A stretch of DNA of 64,000 nt from Paenibacillus sp. cl123. GTDB lineage: Bacteria; Bacillota; Bacilli; Paenibacillales; NBRC-103111. This document shows positions 32,833 to 40,826 of this stretch, in pieces. The stretch lies in the NCBI RefSeq assembly GCF_900101595.1, contig NZ_FMYY01000009.1:62001-126000 (forward strand). Reading direction: 5' to 3'. Below the pieces are notes generated by a model. That model was not told the DNA's origin. It saw nothing but the letters and a program-made list of their open reading frames with translations, and did no database searches. A program made the translations under genes and the position numbers. Within the stretch, counting starts at the first letter, position 1. Each line of letters begins with the position of its first letter.

Positions 32833-34273
32833 ATGGATCGCCGGTACTGCGGTTGTCGGCTCGGCTGTTATCGTCGCCTACATCCTTGTGGTCATGCTCT
32901 TTTACCTCATGCTGTTTATCGTCGCGTTTCGAACGATCCGCAGAGATTCGGATGCCCTGTTTTTTCAGTACGAAGAAATCATGCACTCCTCCTTTAGCCC
33001 GCCCTTGTCTATCCTGGTGCCGGCTTATAACGAAGAGCTTAACATCGTCGATAGCGTCCGGTCCCTGCTGGGGATTAACTATGGAACCTACGAGATCATC
33101 GTCGTGAACGACGGCTCCAAGGACGCGACGAAGCAGCGGATGTTCGACGAGTTTGATATGTTCCAGATTCAGCATCAAGTGCCGTGGTCGGGGCTGAACA
33201 AAGAAACGATGCCCGTCCGCGGCATATACCGGTCGCGCAAGCATCCGAACCTTATGATGGCCGATAAGGAGAACGGAGGCAAAGCCGATGCGCTGAACGC
33301 CGGAATCAATCTTGCGCATTACCCGTATGTCGTTTCGCTGGATGGCGATACCGTGCTTGATCCGAACGCTTTCTTGAAAATTATGAAGCCGATTGTGGAA
33401 GCGAAGCCCGGCGAAGAAATCATCGCCTGCGGCGGCAGCGTCGGCATCGCCAACGGAAGCGTCGTTGACCGGGGATACCTCGGCGACGGCGTCCGGCTGT
33501 CACGTAACATTGTTGTCGTTATGCAAGTCATCGAATATTTGCGTGCGTTTCTGATGGGACGTATCGGGTTAAGCAAAATGAATATGCTGCTGATTGTTTC
33601 CGGCGCATTCGGCGTGTTCCGCAAGGACTGGCTGCTGGAGGCGGGAGGCTACGAGACCGGTACAATCGGAGAGGACATGGAGCTGATCGTGCGGCTGCAT
33701 CGTTTAATTTGCAAAAAGAAGAGCAAGGCGCGCATCGCCTACATCCCCGATCCCGTATGCTGGACGGAAGCGCCGGAGCGGTTGAACATCCTGAAGCGGC
33801 AGCGCATCCGATGGCACCGCGGTTTGTTTGAAAGCCTGTGGCGGCATCGCGGCATGATCCTCAATCCTCGTTACGGCCGCATCGGGCTTATAGCCATGCC
33901 GTATTTTTTATTCGTCGAGCTGCTTGGACCTGCCGTCGAATTGTTCGGATACGTATTCCTTGCCGTTCATTTATTCATCGGCGACATCAACATGGCTTTC
34001 AGCGTGCTGCTGCTGGCCGCCATGATATTGTACGGTTCGTTTCTGTCCATGGGAGCGGTGCTGCTGGAGGAGTGGGGCATGGGGAAATATAACCGCCCGG
34101 CAGACGTATCCCGGCTGTTCTGGTGGGCGCTGTCGGAATCGTTCTGGTACCGGCCGATCCAGACGATATGGCGATGCCGGGGACTTGTGCAGGCCGTTCG
34201 CGGCAAACGTCAGGAGTGGGGCGACATGGTTCGCAAAGGCATCTCCGTGGGACAAGGAGGCGACGGCAGATGA
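32813..34273 (+). CDS. Family 2 glycosyltransferase, membrane-bound processive type
   Basis: A 486-residue inverting glycosyltransferase of the cellulose/hyaluronan synthase-like group. An N-terminal helix (residues 10-35) is followed by the GT-A core: LVPAYNEELNIVDSV, VVNDGSKDAT, LDGDTVLDPNAF (metal-binding DxD type), GEDMELIVRLHR (catalytic Asp), and the processive-enzyme QRIRWHRG motif (Q/RxxRW). Three or four membrane helices follow, which would conduct the polymer. GAGGAG lies before the ATG at 32813. It overlaps both neighbours, so it is made with the HEAT protein and the glycosidase-like protein. The sugar is unknown. Confidence 0.92.
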   Translation: MNETWSEWIAGTAVVGSAVIVAYILVVMLFYLMLFIVAFRTIRRDSDALFFQYEEIMHSSFSPPLSILVPAYNEELNIVDSVRSLLGINYGTYEIIVVNDGSKDATKQRMFDEFDMFQIQHQVPWSGLNKETMPVRGIYRSRKHPNLMMADKENGGKADALNAGINLAHYPYVVSLDGDTVLDPNAFLKIMKPIVEAKPGEEIIACGGSVGIANGSVVDRGYLGDGVRLSRNIVVVMQVIEYLRAFLMGRIGLSKMNMLLIVSGAFGVFRKDWLLEAGGYETGTIGEDMELIVRLHRLICKKKSKARIAYIPDPVCWTEAPERLNILKRQRIRWHRGLFESLWRHRGMILNPRYGRIGLIAMPYFLFVELLGPAVELFGYVFLAVHLFIGDINMAFSVLLLAAMILYGSFLSMGAVLLEEWGMGKYNRPADVSRLFWWALSESFWYRPIQTIWRCRGLVQAVRGKRQEWGDMVRKGISVGQGGDGR

Positions 34274-36621
34274 GAAAAGTACGCAAAGCAAAATACAGCG
34301 CCCTTTTAAAACGGAACCTCCTTATTATTGCTTCCGCCCTGGTCCTGCTCATAGGAGGGGCTGCCATGGTTCTGGTATCCGGAATATTTGCGCCACGCGA
34401 CCGGGCGGAGACGGTGACCGTGGACGGCTTGACGATTCCGGCGAACGTCGGAAGCCAATATTTACAGCTGTACCGCAAGGGCGAGCCGCAAGATCTGCTG
34501 CTTAAGGGCGTTAATATGGGCATCGCCAAACCAGGACACTTTCCGGGAGAAGCGGCGATTACGAAAGCGGAGTATGCGCGCTGGTTTCAGCATATCGGCG
34601 ACATGCACGCGAACGTGGTGCGTATCTATACGCTGCATCCGCCCGCTTTCTACGAGGCGTTGCAGGAATACAACAAGAAGGCGGCACATCCCATCTATGT
34701 GCTGCATGGCGTTTGGATGAACGAGGATAAGCTTCTCGAGTCGAAGGATGTGTTTGCCGAAGAAAATTCAAAAGAATTCGCCGAAGAAACGCGGCGCATC
34801 ATCGACGTGATTCATGGGAACGCCAATATTCCTGCGAGGCCCGGTCATGCTTCCGGCTTATACAAGGCGGACATTGCCCCGTATGTGCTCGGTTGGATCA
34901 TCGGGGTCGAATGGGACCCGAACATCGTCATCTCCACAAACGCGAAGCACGTCAATGCGCCGGACTTCGAAGGCAGCTACTTCCGGACGAAAAATGCGTC
35001 CCCCTTCGAAACTTGGCTGGCAAAAGCGATGGACGATACCGTTAAGTATGAAACGGAAACCTACAAGTGGCAGCGGCCCATCAGCTTTACGAATTGGGTG
35101 ACGACCGATCTGCTGCGGCATCCGGCCGAGCCGCTCGCCAACGAGGATGCCGTATCTGTCGATCCGAACGTGATCTGGCCGACTCCGTCGCTCAAAGCGG
35201 GGTACTTTGCTTCCTACCACGTCTATCCGTACTATCCCGACTTCCTGAACTACGATACGACTTACACAACAGCTATCGATCATCGGGGACAAAAGAACAA
35301 TTATGCCGGTTATCTGAGGGATCTAAAGCAGGCGCACCGGATGCCGGTCGTCGTGGCGGAGTTTGGCGTCCCTGCATCGCGCGGACTGACGCACCGCAAC
35401 GTCAACGGCTGGAACCAGGGATTTTTATCCGAGGAGGAGCAAGGAGACATCGACAGCCGATTGTTCGAAGACATCTTCCAGGAAGGAATGGCCGGCGGGC
35501 TTGTGTTCTCCTGGCAGGACGAGTGGTTCAAGCGAACCTGGAACAACATGGACTACGACAATCCCGACCGGCGTCCGTTCTGGTCGAACGTCCAGACGAG
35601 TGAGCAGATGTTCGGCCTGATGAGCTTTGACCCGGGAGCCTCGAAGCTTATCGTGAAGGTCGACGGGAAAACGGCGGACTGGGAAACGGCCGGTATTAAG
35701 CCGCTCGCTGCCGCCTCAAGCGCAAACGGTATAAAAGCCCTTAACGAGTATCAAGACGGTTACGACGCTCAGAGACGAATCGACCGTTTGTATATGACAA
35801 GCGATGAGCGGTATGTCTACTTCCGCCTCGATCTCGGCAAGAGCGACAAGGAGCTCGACTGGACAAAAACAAACGCGACGATTCTGCTTGATACCGTGCC
35901 TGATCAAGGACAAATGTCGCTTCCGGGCGGCGAACTGACAAGCGATGCAGGTTTCGATTTTGCCATCGACTTGAAGGGACCGGACGCCTCCCGGATATGG
36001 GTCGACAGCTATTATGACCTGCACGAGCTGCAGTACGGCCGCATGCTGAACATGATTCCACAGGCTCCTTATGCGGACAAGAAAAACAACGGAATATTCC
36101 ATAAGCAGCTGCTGACGCTGAACAAGCAGTTGACCGTACCGAGCCGGCAGGGAGCCGACGCGATCATTCCGTTCGAATCCTACGAAACGGGCGCGCTTCG
36201 ATTCGGCGATGCCGATCCGGACAGCCCGCAATATGATTCCCTTGCGGATGTGGCGGTTAACGCCAGGAATGCGGTGGTCGAGCTGCGCATTCCCTGGCAG
36301 CTGCTCCATATGAAAGATCCCAGCATGCATGAAGCGGCGGGAGACATCAGGCTGAACGGCCTCGGGGCAAGCGCGCAGACGCCAGGCTTCCGCGTTGCCG
36401 TGCTCACCTATAAGCCGGATCTTGACAACCCTGCCCAGCAACCTGGAGGAGCTGCTGTGGCCGATTCGCTGCCGTCCGCAAGCGGCGGCGTGCTTCAAGC
36501 CGCTGACATGCCGCTCTACGAGTGGCGGGGCTGGGAATTCCCGCAGACCCACGAACGGCTGAAGAAATCGTACTACAAGCTGAAAGAGACATTTTCGGCC
36601 GTGAGTCTGCCGACGAAATAA
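34270..36621 (+). CDS. Membrane-anchored glycoside hydrolase-like protein of the exopolysaccharide operon
   Basis: A 783-residue protein with an N-terminal membrane anchor (LLIIASALVLLIGGAAMVLV), an extracellular TIM-barrel-like region (about residues 60-440; contains LLKGVNMGIAKPGHFPGE, NVVRIYTLHPPAFYEAL, YVLHGVWMNED, VVVAEFGVPASRG and GGLVFSWQDEWFKRTW) and a C-terminal beta-rich region. The barrel resembles clan GH-A folds, with AEFG and WQDE supplying possible acidic residues, but the exact family and catalytic pair are not certain. The ATGA overlap with the glycosyltransferase makes it the last gene of the operon. It would trim, release or modify the polymer outside the membrane. Confidence 0.8.
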   Translation: MRKVRKAKYSALLKRNLLIIASALVLLIGGAAMVLVSGIFAPRDRAETVTVDGLTIPANVGSQYLQLYRKGEPQDLLLKGVNMGIAKPGHFPGEAAITKAEYARWFQHIGDMHANVVRIYTLHPPAFYEALQEYNKKAAHPIYVLHGVWMNEDKLLESKDVFAEENSKEFAEETRRIIDVIHGNANIPARPGHASGLYKADIAPYVLGWIIGVEWDPNIVISTNAKHVNAPDFEGSYFRTKNASPFETWLAKAMDDTVKYETETYKWQRPISFTNWVTTDLLRHPAEPLANEDAVSVDPNVIWPTPSLKAGYFASYHVYPYYPDFLNYDTTYTTAIDHRGQKNNYAGYLRDLKQAHRMPVVVAEFGVPASRGLTHRNVNGWNQGFLSEEEQGDIDSRLFEDIFQEGMAGGLVFSWQDEWFKRTWNNMDYDNPDRRPFWSNVQTSEQMFGLMSFDPGASKLIVKVDGKTADWETAGIKPLAAASSANGIKALNEYQDGYDAQRRIDRLYMTSDERYVYFRLDLGKSDKELDWTKTNATILLDTVPDQGQMSLPGGELTSDAGFDFAIDLKGPDASRIWVDSYYDLHELQYGRMLNMIPQAPYADKKNNGIFHKQLLTLNKQLTVPSRQGADAIIPFESYETGALRFGDADPDSPQYDSLADVAVNARNAVVELRIPWQLLHMKDPSMHEAAGDIRLNGLGASAQTPGFRVAVLTYKPDLDNPAQQPGGAAVADSLPSASGGVLQAADMPLYEWRGWEFPQTHERLKKSYYKLKETFSAVSLPTK

Positions 36622-36658
36622 GCGTTGCGGGCGGACCGGCAAGCCGTGAATGGCGGCC

Positions 36659-36680
36659 AACCTTAAAGGTCTTTAAGGTT
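36659..36680. terminator. AT-rich perfect palindrome between convergent genes
   Basis: AACCTTAAAG-GT-CTTTAAGGTT lies 38 bases after the exopolysaccharide operon and just past the end of the MFS gene on the other strand. The flanks are not T-rich, so a bidirectional weak terminator is the best guess; a protein-binding site is the alternative. Confidence 0.45.
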
Positions 36681-36684
36681 GCGG

Positions 36685-37914
36685 TTAGAGGCTTTGGACG
36701 GCGTCCTCCCGTCCGGCCCCAGGCCGCCTTCTCGGATCGATTTTAAGTCCGAGGCACAACCAAGCCGCAGCAAAAACGATGGCGGACGCTATGCCGAACG
36801 TGACGATGAGCGTCGTCGATTTCAGCACGAAGCCGGACAACGCCGAGCCTGTTAGGATACCGCCGATCATCAGGGGGGCAATCGCACCGTTTGCGCGCCC
36901 GACATAAGTCTCATCGACCAGTTTGATCAGCAGCATGCTAAGCACGATCTGCATGAACGCCATCATGACACCGACGAGAAAACGCATCGCAGCGGTCAAG
37001 GCGACCCAGACGGAAAGCGCCTCGACAAGCATTGATACCGCTAAGAAGACAATGCCCGCGAACAGTATCAGTTTCGTGTTAAGCCGCTCGGCCGTCGCTG
37101 AAGCGGTCAGCCCGCCGATTAGCATGCCTGTGCCGGACATCGCGTAAAACCATTGCAGGGCTTCCTTGTCAAGCTGCAGCCGCTCGGTCACTATGAAGAC
37201 GTCCAGCGGCTGAATGAGGCCGACGCCGAGTCCGATCAGTGAAAACGCTCCGGCGATTAGCAGCAGGTTGCGGCTTGCGCACACATACCTGAAGCCTTCC
37301 TTCATCTCTTGCCAAATCCGGCTGTTTGCGGCACGCTCCGGTTTTGACATTTCGGGCAGCAGCATTTGAACAAGCGCCGATGCGCCGAAGAGCGCGAACA
37401 GGCAGAGCAGCGAATACGTGATGCCGAGCCACGAATAGACGAGCGTTCCGATCATCGGCCCGACGATCATGAACAGGGACATCATGCTTTGGTTAAGTCC
37501 TATGGCGGCAGGTACCTGTGATTCAGGGACGTATTTTTTGAAAATGATGACGGAAGCCGGCTGGGAGACTTGGCTGACGACGGCGGACACAAGCGTTGCC
37601 GCAAAGACGGCTTTCCAGTAGCCTCCTGCGATCAACAGCATGATGACGGCAATCGAAGCGGCGCTCAGCATATCGCTGGCCATGAGCACCTTTTTAGGAT
37701 TCCAGCGGTCCGCGAGCGTTCCGCCCAGGAAGGCGAACAGAAAAATCGGCGCCTGCTCGATAACCGTCAGCATGGACACGGCGACAGGATCGCTGTTTGT
37801 TTGCTCCATGACGTAAAATAACAGCGCAATATTCCGAATCCATATCGCGATCTGCTGCAGCAGATCGGCTGCGATGACGACGCGGAACACTCGGTTTTGA
37901 AATAATTCTTTCAT
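36685..37914 (-). CDS. Major facilitator superfamily exporter
   Basis: A 409-residue 12-helix transporter of the MFS drug/metabolite efflux type. The loop 2-3 signature GGTLADRWNPKKVLMASD is present near residue 65, and two six-helix halves are visible around a hydrophilic central loop (PEMSKPERAANSRIWQEMKE). The ATG at 37914 is eight bases after AGGAGG. Its upstream region contains ACTGAACGTCCGGTCAGT (37962-37979), matching the operator in front of the adjacent TetR gene, so it is the likely repressor target. The substrate is unknown. Confidence 0.88.
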   Translation of the reverse strand: MKELFQNRVFRVVIAADLLQQIAIWIRNIALLFYVMEQTNSDPVAVSMLTVIEQAPIFLFAFLGGTLADRWNPKKVLMASDMLSAASIAVIMLLIAGGYWKAVFAATLVSAVVSQVSQPASVIIFKKYVPESQVPAAIGLNQSMMSLFMIVGPMIGTLVYSWLGITYSLLCLFALFGASALVQMLLPEMSKPERAANSRIWQEMKEGFRYVCASRNLLLIAGAFSLIGLGVGLIQPLDVFIVTERLQLDKEALQWFYAMSGTGMLIGGLTASATAERLNTKLILFAGIVFLAVSMLVEALSVWVALTAAMRFLVGVMMAFMQIVLSMLLIKLVDETYVGRANGAIAPLMIGGILTGSALSGFVLKSTTLIVTFGIASAIVFAAAWLCLGLKIDPRRRPGAGREDAVQSL

Positions 37915-37961
37915 AAAAGCAGCCTCCTGTTGGACAAAGTTTAGCGGCACCCCAATAAAAG

Positions 37962-37979
37962 ACTGAACGTCCGGTCAGT
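37962..37979. promoter_or_regulatory. TetR operator upstream of the MFS gene
   Basis: ACTGAACGTCCGGTCAGT, 48 bases before the MFS start codon. It matches 17 of 18 positions of the site before the tetR-like gene and forms an imperfect palindrome (ACTGAACG and CGGTCAGT), as expected for a homodimeric TetR protein. Confidence 0.8.
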
Positions 37980-38168
37980 TTATACAGCTGAAAATCACCA
38001 GCTAAACGAGTCGCAGACGAAAAGAGGCAGCGATCGGCAGCAAGTGAAGGATAGCATGACGGCATTGACTGGCGTCGGGAGCCAGCGACGGATGCAGTGA
38101 AGCATGGATGAGTGGCGACGTCAAGGAGTCCGTTGGTGTTAAGTGCCCGTTCAGCGCTTATCGTTCTG

Positions 38169-38771
38169 TTAAGCGAGCGGCTTTGGCGGGCGTACGCCGT
38201 CCAGGAATACGTCAATGGCCTTTTTGTACAGCGGCCCTAGCTTCTCGTAGGGGAGGTCGTAGAAGGAGACGCTGAGCCCACTCATCAAAGCGAACAAGAT
38301 GTACATCAAATCCTCGGTGTTGTCTCGTTGAAATTCTCCGTTTTGCATCCCTTCCTCAAGAAGCTTAATAAAAGCGGGATAGTGCGACTTCGTCAACATC
38401 AGCAGCTGCTCCATGATCACCGGATCGGCGGAACGGCTGCCGGCAAACTCTTCCGCCGCTTTAAGCAGCGGATTTTGAAAATCCTCGACGTAATGCTGTG
38501 CAAGCCGATACAGTTTATCGGTCGATGTCGGCAGCGAAAGCTCGAGCTCCTTCCATGTATCCAGCCACTCTTGCATGTTGGCTTCAATCAAGTAGAGAAA
38601 CAGCGTTTCCTTGCTTTTAAAATGATAGTAGATGCTTCCTTTGCTCATGCCCGTCGCCGTACGGATATCTTCCATGGACGTGGCTGCGTATCCTTTCTGG
38701 CAAAACAGCTCCTTCGCCTTGGTCGCAATCAGGCGTTTGGATTGCTCAGCTTCTTCTTTGCGGCGTGCCAT
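38169..38771 (-). CDS. TetR/AcrR-family transcriptional repressor
   Basis: A 200-residue repressor. The N-terminal TetR DNA-binding helix-turn-helix is plain (TSMEDIRTATGMSKGSIYYH, with the following FKSKETLFLYL); the C-terminal half is the helical ligand-binding and dimer domain. The ATG at 38771 lies seven bases after AGGAGG, and the longer frame to 38867 would read through the operator. It lies just upstream of the MFS gene on the same strand, and both are preceded by the same operator, so it should repress itself and the transporter, with an unknown inducer. Confidence 0.93.
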   Translation of the reverse strand: MARRKEEAEQSKRLIATKAKELFCQKGYAATSMEDIRTATGMSKGSIYYHFKSKETLFLYLIEANMQEWLDTWKELELSLPTSTDKLYRLAQHYVEDFQNPLLKAAEEFAGSRSADPVIMEQLLMLTKSHYPAFIKLLEEGMQNGEFQRDNTEDLMYILFALMSGLSVSFYDLPYEKLGPLYKKAIDVFLDGVRPPKPLA

Positions 38772-38792
38772 GGTTGTACCTCCTTGATGAAA

Positions 38793-38810
38793 ACTGAACG
38801 TACGGTCAGT
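38793..38810. promoter_or_regulatory. TetR autoregulatory operator
   Basis: ACTGAACGTACGGTCAGT sits 22 bases upstream of the tetR-like start. It is nearly symmetrical (ACTGAACG-TA-CGGTCAGT) and is repeated before the MFS gene. Confidence 0.8.
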
Positions 38811-38922
38811 TAAATTATAAACGACGCCATACAAAAATACAACGGCCGATCGGACGGTCCCCTTCAAGGAGAGCAGGGACGCGGCGTCGGGAGTATGCGC
38901 GTAAAGGAGGCGAAACTAAAGG

Positions 38923-38952
38923 GCATGGGTCCGGTACAATACCGGATCCACA
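38923..38952 (-). other. Hairpin downstream of the polysaccharide-locus operon
   Basis: GGGTCCGGTA and TACCGGATCC arms with a CAA loop form a strong stem about 80 bases past the end of the gene at 39033. A T-run is short on either side, so it is a candidate but unproven terminator. Confidence 0.4.
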
Positions 38953-39032
38953 CCCTACAGGCAGCCTGACTATATAGCGTCTGACATTTGGGACGGTTCC
39001 TACGGGCTTGAATCACATACAACTCGGCCCGG

Positions 39033-40742
39033 TTAATTCCTCGCACTCTCCGGCTTCAAAGCTACAGCAAGCTCACGCGCAGCCCCTTCGCCGCTTGAAT
39101 CTGCATAACGGGCTCTTACCAGCCCCTCCTCCTTCACGACCTGAATCTCCGTGTCCGCCGCCTGGCCGATGACGCAAGAGAACAGGAAGGCCGCTTCCTC
39201 CAGCGCGTTGAAATCTATCGTAGTCCTGCTGCCCGTATGGATAACCAGGTCCAGTCCGTATCGCTCCCCTTCCCTGCTTATTTCCCAGCTCCAGCCAGAG
39301 GCAGGTCCGGCCCCGAATGCAGCGAATAACCGCTCGAACCGGATATGCATGCCGTCTACGGATACTTCCGCCGCCGCTCCCTCCGAGGTGACCTGAACCC
39401 GCTCCAGACAGCCGCCCAGCTCTATCCGAAGACGGAAATCGTCAGCCGTGATCGAGCCGTCGATCCGGTCCAGGTTCGGATGCGTGTCGCCTCCGTTCGT
39501 CAGAAAGCGTACACCCAGCAGCGCCCGGTTCCGGTCCAGAACCGTATGGAGCACCGCCGAGCAATAATCATAGCCGTCGTGCAGACAACGCAGGTGCAGA
39601 TACGTCGTCTCGCCGCCATTGGCGAAATAGCCGACGAAGCCGCGGACCTGGTTCCACATGATCTCTTCCCGGAATGCGCCGATGGCATATTCCGGTGTCA
39701 TGTACGTGTCCGCCGTCTTCTCGAAGCCCGTTTCCTTATGGCGGAAATACACCTGCTCCAGCTGTCTTTTCTCCGCCCGGGTGAACAGTTCCAGCAGCGG
39801 CTCCGGACAGCTGATTCCGCTTTCGTACCATTCGGGCTCGAACTCCAGCTCGGCTTCAGGAAGCAAGTGCAGCTTGCCGTCCGAGGCTGTCTGCAAAAAC
39901 GACTTGATCTTCGCAGTCAGCAGAGTGCTGTAGCTGCGGCTGTGGGGGCCCGACCACTGGCCCGTCGCCGCGTGGAAGTGCTCGGCCGCCATGCGCCACA
40001 CGACATCCAGCAGCGACGAAGCCAGATTTCTCGCTTCGGAACTAACCGAATACGTACGAATCTTGGAAAGCTCTATGATAGCAATCGTCGAATAGGCCGG
40101 GCTGTTGTATTCCTGAAAAGCCCCCAATTCATCGGTAAACAGCTTCAGCTTCTTCAGCCTCTGCAAGCCGTATTCGGCGAAATCGTTCCGTCCAAGCAGC
40201 TCTCCGGCGATGAGCGTCACAAAAGCGCCCATAATGGCGATATTCGTGTAATGCGGGCCAACATCCCGCTTTAGGATGGCCTCGCAGGCATCTCCAATGG
40301 ATTCGCAGACCTGCTCCTTCAGCCCGGTCGGCAGCTTGTGCCCGTGGCGGATAACCGTCAGCACCAGCTCCTTGCCGCAGAAATCCGCCCAGTTCCAATC
40401 CGGTGGGGCCATCCGAGCAAGCGGTTCCTCATAGAACCACGGCCAGATTCCATACGTGGGATTGTTCCGGTCCCTGTCCTGCAAGGTCAGCACACGCTCG
40501 ATAATAGCCGCGGCGCGCTGCTCGTATTCCGGCAGCTCCGTGTCCAGCAAGCCAAGAGCATATTGCAGGGACGTATGTGTGCGGTGCACGGCGGGATGAC
40601 TCTCTGCCGTCAGCGTCGTATGATACCCCGGGCTGTGGAAGGGCGTCCGCAGCATGCTTACCTCCGGGTTGTAGAACAGATCGAGCGCCATCATCTTTTC
40701 CGTCAGCAGTTCTCTGGAATTCGCAGATTTCGCACGGCTCAT
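39033..40742 (-). CDS. Uncharacterised alpha/alpha-toroid-like protein of a polysaccharide-uptake locus
   Basis: A 569-residue protein without a signal peptide. The first ~330 residues are helical repeats like the toroid of polysaccharide lyases and heparinase-type proteins (TYGIWPWFYEEPLARM, DVGPHYTNIAIMGAF, FQEYNSPAYSTIAII), followed by a beta-rich C-terminal half. The EYNSP and WNWADFCGKE segments could line an active site, but no catalytic set can be assigned. I do not recognise a named family. The gene is last in an operon of sugar ABC genes, so processing of the imported oligosaccharide in the cytoplasm is the likeliest role. The start site is not strongly supported. Confidence 0.65.
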   Translation of the reverse strand: MSRAKSANSRELLTEKMMALDLFYNPEVSMLRTPFHSPGYHTTLTAESHPAVHRTHTSLQYALGLLDTELPEYEQRAAAIIERVLTLQDRDRNNPTYGIWPWFYEEPLARMAPPDWNWADFCGKELVLTVIRHGHKLPTGLKEQVCESIGDACEAILKRDVGPHYTNIAIMGAFVTLIAGELLGRNDFAEYGLQRLKKLKLFTDELGAFQEYNSPAYSTIAIIELSKIRTYSVSSEARNLASSLLDVVWRMAAEHFHAATGQWSGPHSRSYSTLLTAKIKSFLQTASDGKLHLLPEAELEFEPEWYESGISCPEPLLELFTRAEKRQLEQVYFRHKETGFEKTADTYMTPEYAIGAFREEIMWNQVRGFVGYFANGGETTYLHLRCLHDGYDYCSAVLHTVLDRNRALLGVRFLTNGGDTHPNLDRIDGSITADDFRLRIELGGCLERVQVTSEGAAAEVSVDGMHIRFERLFAAFGAGPASGWSWEISREGERYGLDLVIHTGSRTTIDFNALEEAAFLFSCVIGQAADTEIQVVKEEGLVRARYADSSGEGAARELAVALKPESARN

Positions 40743-40826
40743 GCCGCCTTACCTCCTCATGGACGCAGCGCGAGGGCTCCCGGGCGAGGGCTGTCCGGCC
40801 CTTCCGGGCACCCTTGCGCGGCGGCG

